64,000 nucleotides of DNA from Cadophora sp. MPI-SDFR-AT-0126. Taxonomy: Eukaryota; Ascomycota; Leotiomycetes; Helotiales; Ploettnerulaceae. Below are positions 37,401-48,813 of this stretch, piece by piece. The stretch is taken from positions 1,674,001 through 1,738,000 of the forward strand of contig JAGMVK010000003.1 of assembly GCA_020747065.1 (NCBI GenBank), written 5' to 3'. A program made the translations under genes and the position numbers. The notes beneath the pieces are model-generated. The model was not told the DNA's origin. It ran no database searches and worked only from the letters and a program-made list of their open reading frames with translations. Within the stretch, counting starts at the first letter, position 1, and the number at the start of each line of letters is the position of its first letter.

Positions 37401-40286
37401 CTCCCATGGAGAGCTTCTGTGCGTTGACCAAAGCCCAATATGCCCCATTTTCATCTGCTAGTAGACTGTCATGTGTCCCTTGCTCGATGAGTTTACCTTT
37501 CTTCAGAACAATGATCTTGTCTGCCTTCTTGATTGTTGAGAGACGGTGTGCAATTGTGATAGTGGTTCTGCCCTCACTGACTTTATCTAGCGCAGCTTGA
37601 ACGAGGCGCTCTCCGCGTACATCGATGGAACTCGTAGCCTCGTCCAGAATGAGGATTGTAGGCCGCTTTATGATAGATCTGGCAATGGCGAGTCGTTCTA
37701 GATAACAGGAGTTAGCAATTGCCAGACTATCGCAGAAATGAGAAAGCGCCAAGATATATCTCAATAGAGTACTCGGATAGATATAAGAAGATAGTTGGCC
37801 GCCCAGCACGTACGTCTTTGGCCTCCTGAGAGTTTGATACCAGCATCTCCAACTGGCGTATCGTACCCCTGCGGCAGGCGAGTAATATACTCGTCTGCGA
37901 AAGCTTCCTTGCATGCTTCCTCAACAAGGTGCTTTTTCGTTGCCTCGTCCGCGTACTCCCATTGGGATCCGATCAAGCCAAACTCTACATTCTTGTAGAT
38001 CGTGTCGTTGAAAATGAACGGCTCCTGTTGGACAAGACCGATCTGTGATCGCCACCATTTCAATCCTACTGTGTCCAAATTGTGTTCTCCGACGAATATA
38101 GAGCCACTCAGTGGAACGGGCGGTTCAGCGACAATCGGTTCTTCCGTGACTCCGTTCTTCTTATCCTCGGCTTTCTTCCTTTCTTTCTCCTTCTCCGCTT
38201 TCTCGTCTTTGATAGCACTCTCCGGAAGAACAAATCGTTTATCGCCATCAAGTTCATACCATCGCTCAAGCAAGCCAACGATGGTACTCTTCCCAGACCC
38301 AGATGCGCCTACGATTGCCGTAATTTTTCCAGACTCGATTTTTATCTGAGACCAGTGTCAGTCCAGTTTTCTTGATGTGTTAAATGGGATTTGATACGTT
38401 CAAATCATCAAGCACCTTAACATGAGGCCGACTTGGGTCTATGTATAATCAGCAACTGTGCCTCTGTCCAAGTAGTGTTTGGCAGACAAAAGCCAAACCA
38501 GAGATGGGATCTAGAAAAGTCTCATACATGCGAAAGTCACAGAGTTAAAGACTATGTCTTTGGCGGAAGATACCTCTGGCGCTGTGAAACCAGTTGTTGA
38601 GGGCTTGGGAGCATCTATGACGGCAAAGAAATCGGTAGCCGCTGCGGCAGCTTTCGTAACGGCGATTATTGGACCTGCAGTCTGGCTTACTGAGAATGCG
38701 ATCATCATCACAGACATAAGTACACTAGAGGGTGGATGGAATTAGTATGAGTCCGGGCATTCAAGAGCAGAAGTACTTACATCAGAATGTCACCAACGTT
38801 GTCGATCTTACTCTCCAAATATAGCTTGAACCCAAACCAGAACGAAAGTGCCATTACACTAAATTAAAGTCAATGCGGCCACAAAGGTATGGAAGGAGAA
38901 ATACTGACGCATAGATAGCAAAGAATACTGCCGGGGAACGTCAGTTATGGTGTCAAATGAATAGGATATACAACCTACAAGGCGCAAACTGGACTCCCAT
39001 CATTGGTGACATCTTCAGACCTCTCCTCTGAGACTCTTGAATCCAACCTGAATACTTCTTCGCAACTCGGCCCTCGGCTCCGCATGCAACAATCATTCGA
39101 ATCGATGCGAGAACCTCGCCCGCGATGGAGGATGCCTTTTCATCGGCATGTTCCATCTCTTTCTGCATTTTGATAATGATTGGAACTACAGTGCCATAGA
39201 CCAAGGCTCTGGGTAAAGGAGGATTTAGCAATCGCTCCATTGGGAATGATCAAAGTCAGGACATTCGAGAAGGGGAAATGCACTCCAAAATACTCACATA
39301 AACACGAGAACAGAAGAAGTCACGAGAGTGAGTGACCAGCTGTAAGTAAATGCAATGATGACGGCTGCGAATATCAGAGCCGTGAATTGTAATATCATTC
39401 CTAGCTTCTCAGATATTCCAATTTGCAGTGTGTTGGCGGTGTTTGTCAACGTGTTTGAAGCTTGGCCGCTAGGAAGGGTGTCCAGAGTGGACACTGAAAG
39501 CGAAAACAAAGCCTATGTTATCAGGTAAGATGATAATCCAGCATCAGCGTAAGATGCATACCTTCAGGTACTCAAGACGAAGCTTGGCTGACATTCGAAG
39601 CCCCACCATGCGAAAAGCATACATGGAAAAGTAGGAGAGTATCCATCTACCAATGAACAAGTACACAATGTATAGTCTATCACACGCAAAATCAGTTCTC
39701 GAGTTGTACACGAGGTAGGTTGGGGGACTTAGTTCCCTTACGTCAATTTATTGAGTTCATCCTGAAACTCTTTCTTCGTGGTGGTAGAGCCTGGGACGAA
39801 GTAGGCACTAAAATTTCCGACCAGACGTCCTAGAGAATAGTCAGCTATCAAGAGGCATTCCATGGTTCGTGATTAAGCTACCGAAGACAATATTCATCAA
39901 TGGCAAAGTCTGGGATCTCCAAGTAAGCGTGAACTCTAAATGCCAAGAAGCTGCGACTCACAGTTCCAGTTCCAATCTGTGCCCCTGCAGCTATAATCAG
40001 GAAGGTCCTGTCGCTGGTAGTGGAAAAAGTGAATATTCTCTAATGATACGTTAGATACATATCAATAGACGGCGCGGGGTTTATTGACCCAATAATGAGA
40101 AAATGTTGTGTGATTCTTTGCCTTGCTCGAATAGTCCGTCTCAGGATCATCATTATTTGCCGCTTGTGGTGTGACACCAGATGACTCTGAATTCTGTTCG
40201 GTCCCCTTCATCGTCTCTGACGGCTTTGATGGCTTCGTATGGTCTTCTCCTCCAGTACCCTCCGTCTTGATGGTGTGCTTCTCCAT
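34459..40286 (-). CDS. Full-size ABC transporter, ABCB/MDR type (Pmd1/leptomycin-resistance-like)
   Basis: Twenty-four exons are proposed on the minus strand: 40286-40089, 40039-39962, 39909-39882, 39829-39742, 39676-39562, 39512-39298, 39208-38979, 38927-38909, 38858-38781, 38724-38528, 38438-38398, 38345-37814, 37697-37248, 37140-37107, 37058-37030, 36871-36702, 36652-36589, 36451-36445, 36305-36226, 36076-35967, 35907-35574, 35462-35150, 35092-34540, 34485-34459; 3,990 nt, 1,329 residues. Layout is (membrane domain-NBD)x2. NBD1 has Walker [10 protein letters not shown] (about 442), [17 protein letters not shown] and AHRLSTI, with a Lys/Glu-rich insertion after the Walker A region. NBD2 has GPSGCGKTS (about 1122), [19 protein letters not shown] and AHRLATV. 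Both sites look catalytically complete. The last 27-nt exon supplies the family-typical ending CQSQALDR. Likely an ATP-driven exporter of hydrophobic compounds at the plasma membrane; the substrate cannot be told. Two oddities, a 7-nt exon and an intron lacking an AG acceptor, are described separately. The acceptor problem leaves open a sequencing error or an inactive allele. Confidence 0.9.
36445..36451 (-). other. 7-nt micro-exon of the ABC transporter
   Basis: On the minus strand the bases ATGACAA are flanked by CTCTCAG upstream and GTAAGC downstream. Including them restores the frame and gives [19 protein letters not shown], matching the family's typical F-F-D-x-D-D-N-S-x-G-T-L block at the start of the second membrane domain. 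Without them the neighbouring exons do not join in phase. Confidence 0.75.
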
Positions 40287-42784
40287 ATTGATTACGATAT
40301 GGCATCAAGCCATGGTCTGCGCGTGACGAGGATAATGAGCTGGAATTGGCCGCTGGACGTGCGAATCAATGGAAAGAAAGGAAGAGACAGAAGTGTAGGA
40401 AAAGGATGAGTACCGTGAAGGTGGGTAAGAGAAGAGCAATAGGTATTAGAACGCCGTACGAACGCCAACTCTCGGCTTGAAATGTGTCAAAACGCCTCTT
40501 CTCAGGTCGGCAGGGCTCTGATATTGGACGGTGGTATCGATGCGTAAGAACGGCAAGATGAAGTCCCGTAAGGCCGGCGTCGCCAAGATGAAGAGGCAGC
40601 AGCACTGAACGAACACGAGAGTCTACTCTTGGGGAGGATGAGTGAGGCTAGGCAACAATTACTCCTACGATCGTGATATATGAGAATACTGCAAGGCAAG
40701 GCACGATTGTAGCCTCGTGAGCCGCTCGCTGACGGATTATGGTGCTCCTTGGCACTAAAGCCGAGCAATTCCCTTTCGTCGCCGCCCAAAGGAGGCAGAT
40801 GCCGCGCTCGACGAAAACAACGATATAATGGTAACACTAAGTCCTAAGTAAACTTTATAGAATGGGAAATAGGATGGCACCCGAGATATTAGCTGAGTAG
40901 AAATACTCGTTCTACATCTAGGACGTATTCCTTGAGTCGTGATGAGCTGCACGTGATATATACGTGGCTACCTTATCTATCTAGGCAATCTCATGTACCT
41001 ACAGTACCATATCTTGCCGGCTGGAAAGAAAAGGAGGGTCGGCAGAAGTAAGCTTCAACGTCATGATATTCTTCGTAGCATGTACCTATCTTGTTGAGAT
41101 CGAATGTAAAGAGCCATCCTCAGCCACGGAGATTAGAAAGAGTCGGATCTATTTGGAGATCTCGCAAGGAAATTGAAGAAATCGCAAGTGAGAAATAGCA
41201 AGTGGGGAGCATCAGATGATGTGCGTAGTCTGTGCTTCTCCAATCTGCCGCATTCCAGTATGCTTAGGGCACAGCCGCATTCCACCAGATGAGGAGCAAG
41301 AAGGTTGTGGCGCTCGAGATTGATGGAGGTCTGCGAAAATGCTGACTTGGTTTGAGGGGATTTTGAAGACTTTCCACTGTCAGCATCGAGGCCTAGAATT
41401 ATCGAGATGCCGGCTTCCAGGAGACATGCAGCTTTCCAGCCTGAATGAGGTAGGTCATTCTCACTCAATCAGCTTTTAGTTTTACTTGAAGATGCGATGA
41501 ACAGCATATATCTTTGGTTTCGGTGATCAAATGTTCCAACTGTTCAACCTTCCCCAAGAACGGGCTGTGCATTAATTTGAAGCGTCATGCGCCGCAGATA
41601 CTGGGGCACCTTGTTTCCCTGTCTCGGCTCCATAGTCCGGGCACTAAAGACGCTTTAATACGCGTTCCCAGAAATCTGGACAGTGACAGCTGGTAGAGGT
41701 AGAGTTGTGAAAGAAGGAAGAGAATGTCAGGGGCTCGCTTAGCCAAGCTTGCATTATTCTGGCATCTCACAGGAAGGGGACGGCATCCCGCCAGCTCAAA
41801 CACAAGAAGTATCGCATGCAAATCACCCCACTCTGGTTCATCCCAATCATCCATCCATCGATCAAAATAATTGCTCTCAATGATTAACTTTTGACTACGA
41901 TTTTGACCTTACTCATCTGAAGGGTTCGAATCGCCTATCGATGTGCAGGCTTTTCGCTATTTTGTGCTTGTGGTCCGCGAGTTTCATGTTCTCGTGTTCG
42001 ACGCAGTGCTGAGGGCGAATCAAATGCTGGCAGTGTTTGGCCCAGGGGAGCGTGGATCTATTCTGGTTACAGGTAAAGGCGCCAGCTGGATTGGTCAAAC
42101 TCCCTCGTCCACGCCAATTAACGGGTGTCCCGTTGCTGGCGTATCCACTGCGCCTCGCTAGAAGAGCCTGCCGTCGACCAGTGGTGGTGAGTGGCTGTTG
42201 ATCCTTTCCGATGGCGTTGAAATGGCGGGTTTCGTGTGGGCCACCGATATCTTACCCCTGGCGTCTGGACCTTGTTCGTCGTCGTTGACCTTGTCCTGGC
42301 CTTGGGGATCTGACCTTGAAGGCTTGACCCCGAATTCTGAGTCCTCACTTCTGTCTCCTCACGCTCCCTCCTCCTTTGCTTGGGTACATCATCGCCTTTT
42401 CTTTGTGTGAAATTGAGACCATCTTTTTTGGTCTGTGCAATTCGTCGTTGCATCCAATCGTTCAGTCTTTGTCCCTCGTTATCCATCGGAGCAGCAGTCA
42501 AAGAATCCACCCCAATATTGACCGATCTCCCTCCAACCGCATTATTTTTGGATCCTTTCTTCGATTCTTCTTTCCAGGTAGACCCTTGGCTATTGTGCCC
42601 ATACCATTTCAGCAATTTTCATCACCGAAAGAGCTTCCTGAGCTTGCAATACACACATTACGACATCAACTACAAACCGTGGAAGGAGATAAAAGCATAG
42701 AGGATAGACCGAGAGCAAGCAAAATCCAGATACCCGGGCGAATAGAGTCGACCCAACCGTTGCGACATTGTCGAACTCGACAAA
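40287..42784. other. Divergent 2.5-kb intergenic region, no supported gene
   Basis: It separates the ABC transporter (-) from the flavin-carrier gene (+), so it carries both promoters. The longest ORF (42118-42615 -) is Arg/Gln/Ser-rich, lies directly in front of the flavin-carrier start and is probably an accidental frame opposite its leader. A GGGTTCGAATC string at 41922-41932 resembles a tRNA T-loop but no tRNA surrounds it. Confidence 0.5.
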
Positions 42785-45381
42785 ATGTTACGGCCAAATT
42801 TCATATCGTCAACTGTTTCCTTACTGTTCCTTGGAATCCTCTCCGGCAGAGGACTCGCGGATCAAATTTTGAAGACATCAGGTTTCAGCGAATGTCTAAC
42901 GGGTTCAAATATAACGGTCCAAAACCTCGACATCCAGTACAACAATGATGCGAAGTCCGTCACCTTCAATGTTGCAGGAACATCCCTCACAACTATGAAT
43001 GTGTAAGTCAAGCTTATTACCGTCAAGCAGCCGCTTTTCTTTGTCCAAGTACTGACGGCCTCGTGTAGAACTGCCACCTTGAATGTTACGGCGTACGGGA
43101 CGAAAGTCTACGAGAATACTTTTAACCCTTGCTCCTCGGATACTTATGTTGAACAACTCTGTCCTGTGCCCTCTGGTACTTTCTCGGCGACTGGGACGCA
43201 ACAAATTCCGGCATCATACGCTTCGTTGATTCCCTCAATTGCTTTCAGTGTACCCGACATCGCTGCCCAAGCCACGTTGGAGTTGAAGGCTCTTGATACT
43301 GGAGAAGATGTCGCTTGCATTACGTCGACGGTCAACAACGGGAAGACCGTGAATGTCCCGGCTGTGTCCTACGTAGCGGCAGGAGTGGCAGGTGCGGCAT
43401 TGGTGCTCACTGGAATTTCAGCAATCGGGGCCGCTGCGGGTGGAAGTACAGCGGGAGTTGGCACTATGAGCCCCTCATTCACTGAAGTGATAACAGTCTT
43501 CCAAGGATTTGCCATGAACGGGATGATGTCCGTCAACTATCCACCAGTTTACAGAAGCTTTACCAAGAACTTTGCCTTCAGTGCGGGCTTGATTCCTTGG
43601 AACGCCATGCAAACATCTATCGACAACTTCAGGAATGTTACTGGTGGGAATTTGACTACAGAGAGTGTTGAGTTCCTTCGTAATGCCACCCTCGTTTATG
43701 GCGATGGATCATCGGTCTCAAAAAGGTCCTATGAGCTTTTGACTGCCGGATTCCTTCAAATTCGAGACTCTTTAGAGACTAGTGTTGGGTCCTCGACATC
43801 TTCTGGCATCGACTCATCGAACTCTACGTCCACCGTCGAGACGACTGTCAATGGCATCAAAGCTTACGTTGAACAATTGTCCATCCCTTCCGCTAATACC
43901 TTCATGACTGTGCTCTTGATTGTGGCATGCGTGGTAGCTGCGATTGCTGTTGGAATCCTGCTCTTCAAGGTCATATTGGAAACGTGGGCCCTATTTGGAT
44001 CCTTTCCCAAGAGTCTGGTTGGGTTCCGGAAACATTACTGGGGCACAATGGCTCGTGCGATTGTCCAACTCATCCTCGTTCTGTATGGCATATGGGTGCT
44101 CTACTGTATCTTCCAGTTCACGTAAGTGGTATCTTCTAATTCTGTAAGAAACATCATACTGACTCACATCAGACATGGAGATTCTTGGGCTGCAAAACTT
44201 CTGGCAGGTCTCACCCTAGCCCTCTTTACCGGTGTCCTAGCTTTCTTCAGTTTCAAGATTTGGCATGCAGCCCGAACGCTGAAGAAGATGGAGGGAGATG
44301 CTTCGGGACTATATGAGAACAAAGACTTCTGGCTCAAGTACAGTCTCTTCTATGACAACTACAAGAAAGATTTCTGGTGGATTTTCCTCCCGGCGATCAT
44401 TTACATGTTTGCGAAGGGCTGTGTCTTGGCAGCAGCTGATGGCCAGTAAGTATTTCCCGAAATTCTTTTGTCCAGGAGAGTTCTGCAGGGCTGTGCCCTC
44501 CTAGACATGTCCTAGGTCCATCACGGTACATTGAAGTGTCCTTGCATGAGACATGCTAATTCGACTCCACAGTGGCCTAGCTCAAACAATTGCCCAACTT
44601 GCCATCGAAGTCTGCAGTAGGTGTTAATTCTGTGAAGATAAACATAGGATGGTTACTAACAAAATCAGTGCTTGGACTACTCATCTGGAACCGACCCTAC
44701 GAAAGACGCTCTGGTAATGTCATTAATATCGTCATCCAAGTTGTCCGAGCACTCTCTATTGTCTGCATTCTTGTCTTTGTGGAAGAGTTGGGCATAGCGC
44801 AGACAACTCAGACTGTGACCGGCGTCGTGCTCATTGCCGTCCAGTCCAGTCTGACTGCTATTCTCGCTATCCTGATTGCAGTCAACGCCATCATCATATG
44901 CTGCAAAGAGAACCCCCACCGCAAGAGACGTAAGGAAGCTGGTATGTTTAGTCCATCACCTTGTGTAGAGTAGTCATTCTAACATGCGTCAGAAAAACTC
45001 AACCGAGACCTCGACAACCTTACTCCACTCGATGCACGTAACTCGCTGCTTATGGATCCTGCGAAAGCTCCGATGTCTTCTGACGCATATCCGTCAGACC
45101 GCAAGCACAGCGATGATAGTTTCTTGAACGAACCTGCCAACCCTTACCGAGGAGCCACACCAATGAGGTCTTATACCACGACAACGCAGGGATCTCTTGC
45201 ACCACAACTAGGGAGACCATTCACCCCAACCTCACACAGTCTCTACCGCCCAGACACCAGAGAGGACCAAAACCTGGTGCAAGGGGCAGCCCCCTTAGGA
45301 GGTGTTGGAGGAAGTCCACCACGACAACCAGCGATACCACAACTCCCCGGGTATGGTGGGTACCGGGGCGTTGCATACTGA
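42785..45381 (+). CDS. Flavin-carrier / TRP-like membrane protein (FLC family)
   Basis: Exons: 42785-43002, 43069-44121, 44173-44445, 44573-44616, 44669-44941, 44993-45381; 2,250 nt, 749 residues. The N-terminus is a signal peptide (LLFLGILSGRGLADQ). A lumenal or extracellular ML-like domain follows (about residues 27-165), with paired cysteines and N-glycosylation sites such as NVT and NIT. From about residue 172 (VSYVAAGVAGAALVLTGIS) there is a multi-span membrane region of the fungal TRP type with about nine helices, including the conserved stretch FWLKYSLFYDNYKKDFWW on the cytoplasmic side. The last 100 or so residues form a Pro/Ser-rich tail (NPYRGATPMRSY). Yeast FLC1-3 move flavin/haem into the ER and affect wall and calcium homeostasis; S. 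pombe Pkd2 is related. Introns are 51-127 nt and all phases agree. Which paralogue this is cannot be decided here. Confidence 0.92.
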
Positions 45382-46388
45382 AACTAGGCCGGACCACAGT
45401 ACATACAACTTAACGGATCTCCTTGTCAAATTTTTGTCTGCATTAGCGTTGTTTGGGATATTCATTGTAGAAGGTTGTCGATCTTGCCTGATAGTAAAGA
45501 ACGCTGTAGTATATATTCATGTCCAATGAACATATCCGGTCCTATATACGGAAACTCATTTCTTTTACTTATAACTTATATACTTTATTCACGAAGGGCG
45601 TGTGGCCAAATACAATTTACTCAGCATAATATCTCTTTCCTCTATTTGGTCTGGAAAGGAGCCAGGTACTATCATACGTTTCGAGGTCTGCACGAAAAGA
45701 AAAGTGAACTTTGACATACTGCATGTGGAGCCTGTTGCCACAACAGCCAGGCAAGGCACTCCTATCGGAATTGACGTCTAACACAACCCGTATGCAAAGT
45801 AATTCATCAATCACCTGCAGGCCAATGCTCGTTCGCCGACCGAGGCAGCTCATCCTATCGTTCTACAGCCTTACCTGCAACGAACGACATTATCGTCAGC
45901 TGCAGTGTACTCGCATCACACCTCGTCCGCTACGCTGCAGAACGAGAGTGGTCAGCATTACAGAGGATATTTGAGCCTCCTCAGTGGGGATGGCCCTTAT
46001 TTGAAGTCATGGTTCCTTATCCAGCAGAAGTATCACGCGCCGCTGTGCGTCATGCATACCTAAGCTTCTTCCTCCTGCGACCTCAACATTTGAAATCTGA
46101 TGCGGCATCCCCGCGGTGAAGAGCCGTATTCTATTCTTTGCTTTTTCCACGATTGGCTGGCCCTTTTATAAGTCGCGCGGTCCTACGCGCATGTTCAGCA
46201 TTAACTGTCACCCACTCGGTGAGGGCAGGCAGCAAAGGACCTCGAGTGTGGGTGACACAAGGCAGCCTGGCTCCAATTGCGCTTTCGGGCGTGGGCGCAC
46301 ATACTGGTCATATTTTTTTCTCAAAGAAATCCCAGCTTCCTCTTTATTACACATTTGCGTCATCTCCCTGCGTTGTGAAAGAGCAACG
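45382..46388. other. 1.0-kb intergenic region upstream of the BTB gene
   Basis: This holds the 3' region of the flavin-carrier gene and the promoter of the BTB gene, which are co-oriented. The frame 46116-46586 runs through the BTB start, so an upstream ATG at 46116 is formally in frame, but its extra 91 residues look like leader sequence (low conservation character, no domain). Confidence 0.5.
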
Positions 46389-48089
46389 ATGGCGGGTCAA
46401 GAATCCCCAAGAGCGCTATCCACAGGAGGGTCCGCAGGAGGAGAATCATCGCTGGATGCTGTCATGAGAGCCCCGAGCACAACGACACCAGATGTCGTCG
46501 TCCTTGATTTCGTCAGAGAAGAAGTCAAACCCAAAGACCTCATTGACCCAAGAAAAGATCTCTGGCTTTCTACCGCTGACGGGTAAGCTGTTGCTCGAAG
46601 TCTGCCGATTATACCTAGAGCTTGTTTCTGCGGAAGCACTTTCCAAACGTACCGAAGCAAGAAAGGCTAACACGCCACATAGTCGCTACTCCTCTGCCAT
46701 AATACCTGTACGAGTTGGACCACATGCCGAGACCTTTCCCATACACAGAGATATCTTGTGCAAGTCGGAATACTTCAGAAGGGCACTCGATGGAGACTTC
46801 AAAGAAGCAGGCGATCAGGCTATTGATCTGCCCGAAGAGAACCCGGATATCTTCAGCTTCGTAGTTGCATATCTGTATGAGGGAAGGTTCTCGCCAATCA
46901 AGACAATGTCTACAGTTCTAGGTAGGTAGAGGTGGTATGATTACGACACTCTGCTGACACTTTCAAAGTTGCGGATGTTGACAAGGGAAAGGGCAGAGAA
47001 GATAATAACGATATGAACTCGGAAAGTGACGATGCGACTGACAGCGGTGGGAGCGCGAGCGATGAGAGGTAAGAGTGCCTCATACATGCTTACAGGGCTT
47101 TGGCCAGGACATAGCATTCGCTTGATCAAATCTACTTTCTTCGAGAATTAACAGTTTCTTCAGTACCAGGAGTCGAAGAAGGCTTGAAAGTCGAAGACGG
47201 GTAAGACTACATCCCTTTGCCTTTTTGGCTTCTTTTCCCAGTTTTGATGTACGCAAGACTGAACATTTGCAGCGGGCATTCGAGCAGTCTTTACGCAAAG
47301 AACCAGGCAGGCACCGTCTCGGCTGCGCTTGTCATGCCTGCATAACGGAAACAACAGGGCCACCATGCTGGTCGTGCGGAGCATCAAGAAACCCGCCACC
47401 TCCAAGACCACGACACTACATAGGTCCTCCAGGACCTGTCGTGATTGGAAGGAATGGCTATCCTCGCCCCCAGCAGCCGAGACCGCGAGATAGAGAGCGT
47501 AGGAGAGGCGCACGTCCTCCTGGAGAGCCAGTCACACCTACGGAAGACCCCGTACCTGAGGAGCGCATGTCCCAAGAAGACATCAGGACATGGTCACTTG
47601 CGTATTCTTTAAGTATCGATGTCTACGTGTGTGCGGAGCGGTATTTGATGCAAGATTTCAAGGCAGCTATATCATCTTTCGTTGTCAACAGGCATGTCAC
47701 AATTCAACAACCACATCTATTGATACTGACAAGTTACTAGCTTTGAAATAGCTGGTGTTGACGCTGCTATACCCGCCGTCTTACAATCCTGCCAGATTCT
47801 TCAAGCTGGAGTCAGCTCGATGGATCCACTCCTCAGGAAAGTCTTTGCACGAGTTGGTTTCCTACAGGCAAGGCTCTGGAAGCAATTCCCCGAAGAAACT
47901 CAGATTTTCTTCACCGAGAATCCGGACCTCGCGATCTTGATCATGAAAGAAATGGTGCAGAGGAGAGAGGAAGACAAGCACGACAGTCTCCCCCCAATGG
48001 ACCGCCCGCCAGCCCCACCGTCGTTCGGCCAGGAGGATGTCTTTATACAAGGTCCGAGACGCCGAAGGGATGCGAGATATTATCGCTAA
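46389..48089 (+). CDS. BTB/POZ-domain protein with a cysteine cluster
   Basis: Proposed exons: 46389-46582, 46683-46921, 46969-47068, 47155-47200, 47273-47691, 47741-48089; 1,347 nt, 448 residues. A BTB/POZ fold is visible at about residues 66-140: VRVGPHAETFPIHRDILCKS, then YFRRALDGDFKEAGDQAIDL and FSFVVAYLYEGRFSP. BTB domains mediate dimerisation and often Cullin-3 recruitment. A basic, Arg-rich linker follows, then a cysteine cluster (about residues 211-228: Cys-x-Cys-x2-Cys-x8-Cys-x2-Cys) that could bind a metal, and a C-terminal helical part (VFARVGFLQARLWKQF) typical of fungal BTB proteins. The fifth intron (47692-47740) uses GC instead of GT at its donor. The exact ends of the small fourth exon are uncertain: CAG at 47152-47154 or 47161-47163 would both keep the frame. 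Confidence 0.8.
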
Positions 48090-48813
48090 CGGTGCCAAAG
48101 GGCAACGGATGGTTCGGAATCGAGATGTCTTCTGATAATCTACTTATGTGGGCTTCTCAGCTTTTCTTCAAGTGTGTCTAGTTTGCTTGAATCTGTAGAA
48201 CGGTTGTGTTCATGATAGCCTCTTGTGTTTTAAAACTTGGGCGGCGACCCAGCGTGGAGTTCTGATTTGGGTTGAGATTCAAGCGGGTGTTTTGAATTTT
48301 TGACAGGACTCTATAAATTTGGATCAACGTAGGATAAGTCGTACGGATTGAAGTCATGGATGGATGTGCCCAAAATACAAATTGACAATAATTCAATAAA
48401 GGTTTTCTGACTCCCCACATGGGTCGAGTGACTTCCAACATCTACTCTGTGTTCCGGACAAATTGCCCAGCTTCGGGTGATCAATTAGCGAGCTAGTTAT
48501 CCATCCTTGGAATTCCACCATCAGCCTGTCGGTATTTTCTCGAGCTATCTATTAGAAAGGCAAGTTCATTGGCCAATTCCAATTACCCCATTTCCAGGTA
48601 CCCCATAGTTGTCACTGGGCACCCCGCCATTACCCCGGCTTGATTGCCTCTACTGCTCACTAACATGATGAACCCGAATACTATATATCTCCCTTTCTTC
48701 ATGAGAAACTAAGAATGGGCTTATCCATAGTTGGAAAGAGCTACTCTTGACGGCAAACATTTCTCGACCTCTTGTACAGACTTCTGTCGCGGATTTGGCA
48801 TTCTTGAGAAGCC
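48090..48813. other. 0.7-kb intergenic region upstream of the esterase
   Basis: No gene visible. It contains the 3' end of the BTB transcript and the esterase promoter; a TATA-like string (ACTATATATC) lies at 48679-48688, about 130 bp before the esterase ATG. Confidence 0.4.

Noticed and set aside
41900..41940. tRNA-like T-loop string GGGTTCGAATC
   Set aside because: No matching A-box, anticodon arm or acceptor stem could be formed around it on either strand.
42118..42615. 165-codon ORF on the minus strand before the flavin-carrier gene
   Set aside because: Composition is Arg/Gln/Ser-rich without motif, and it lies opposite the probable leader of the downstream gene.
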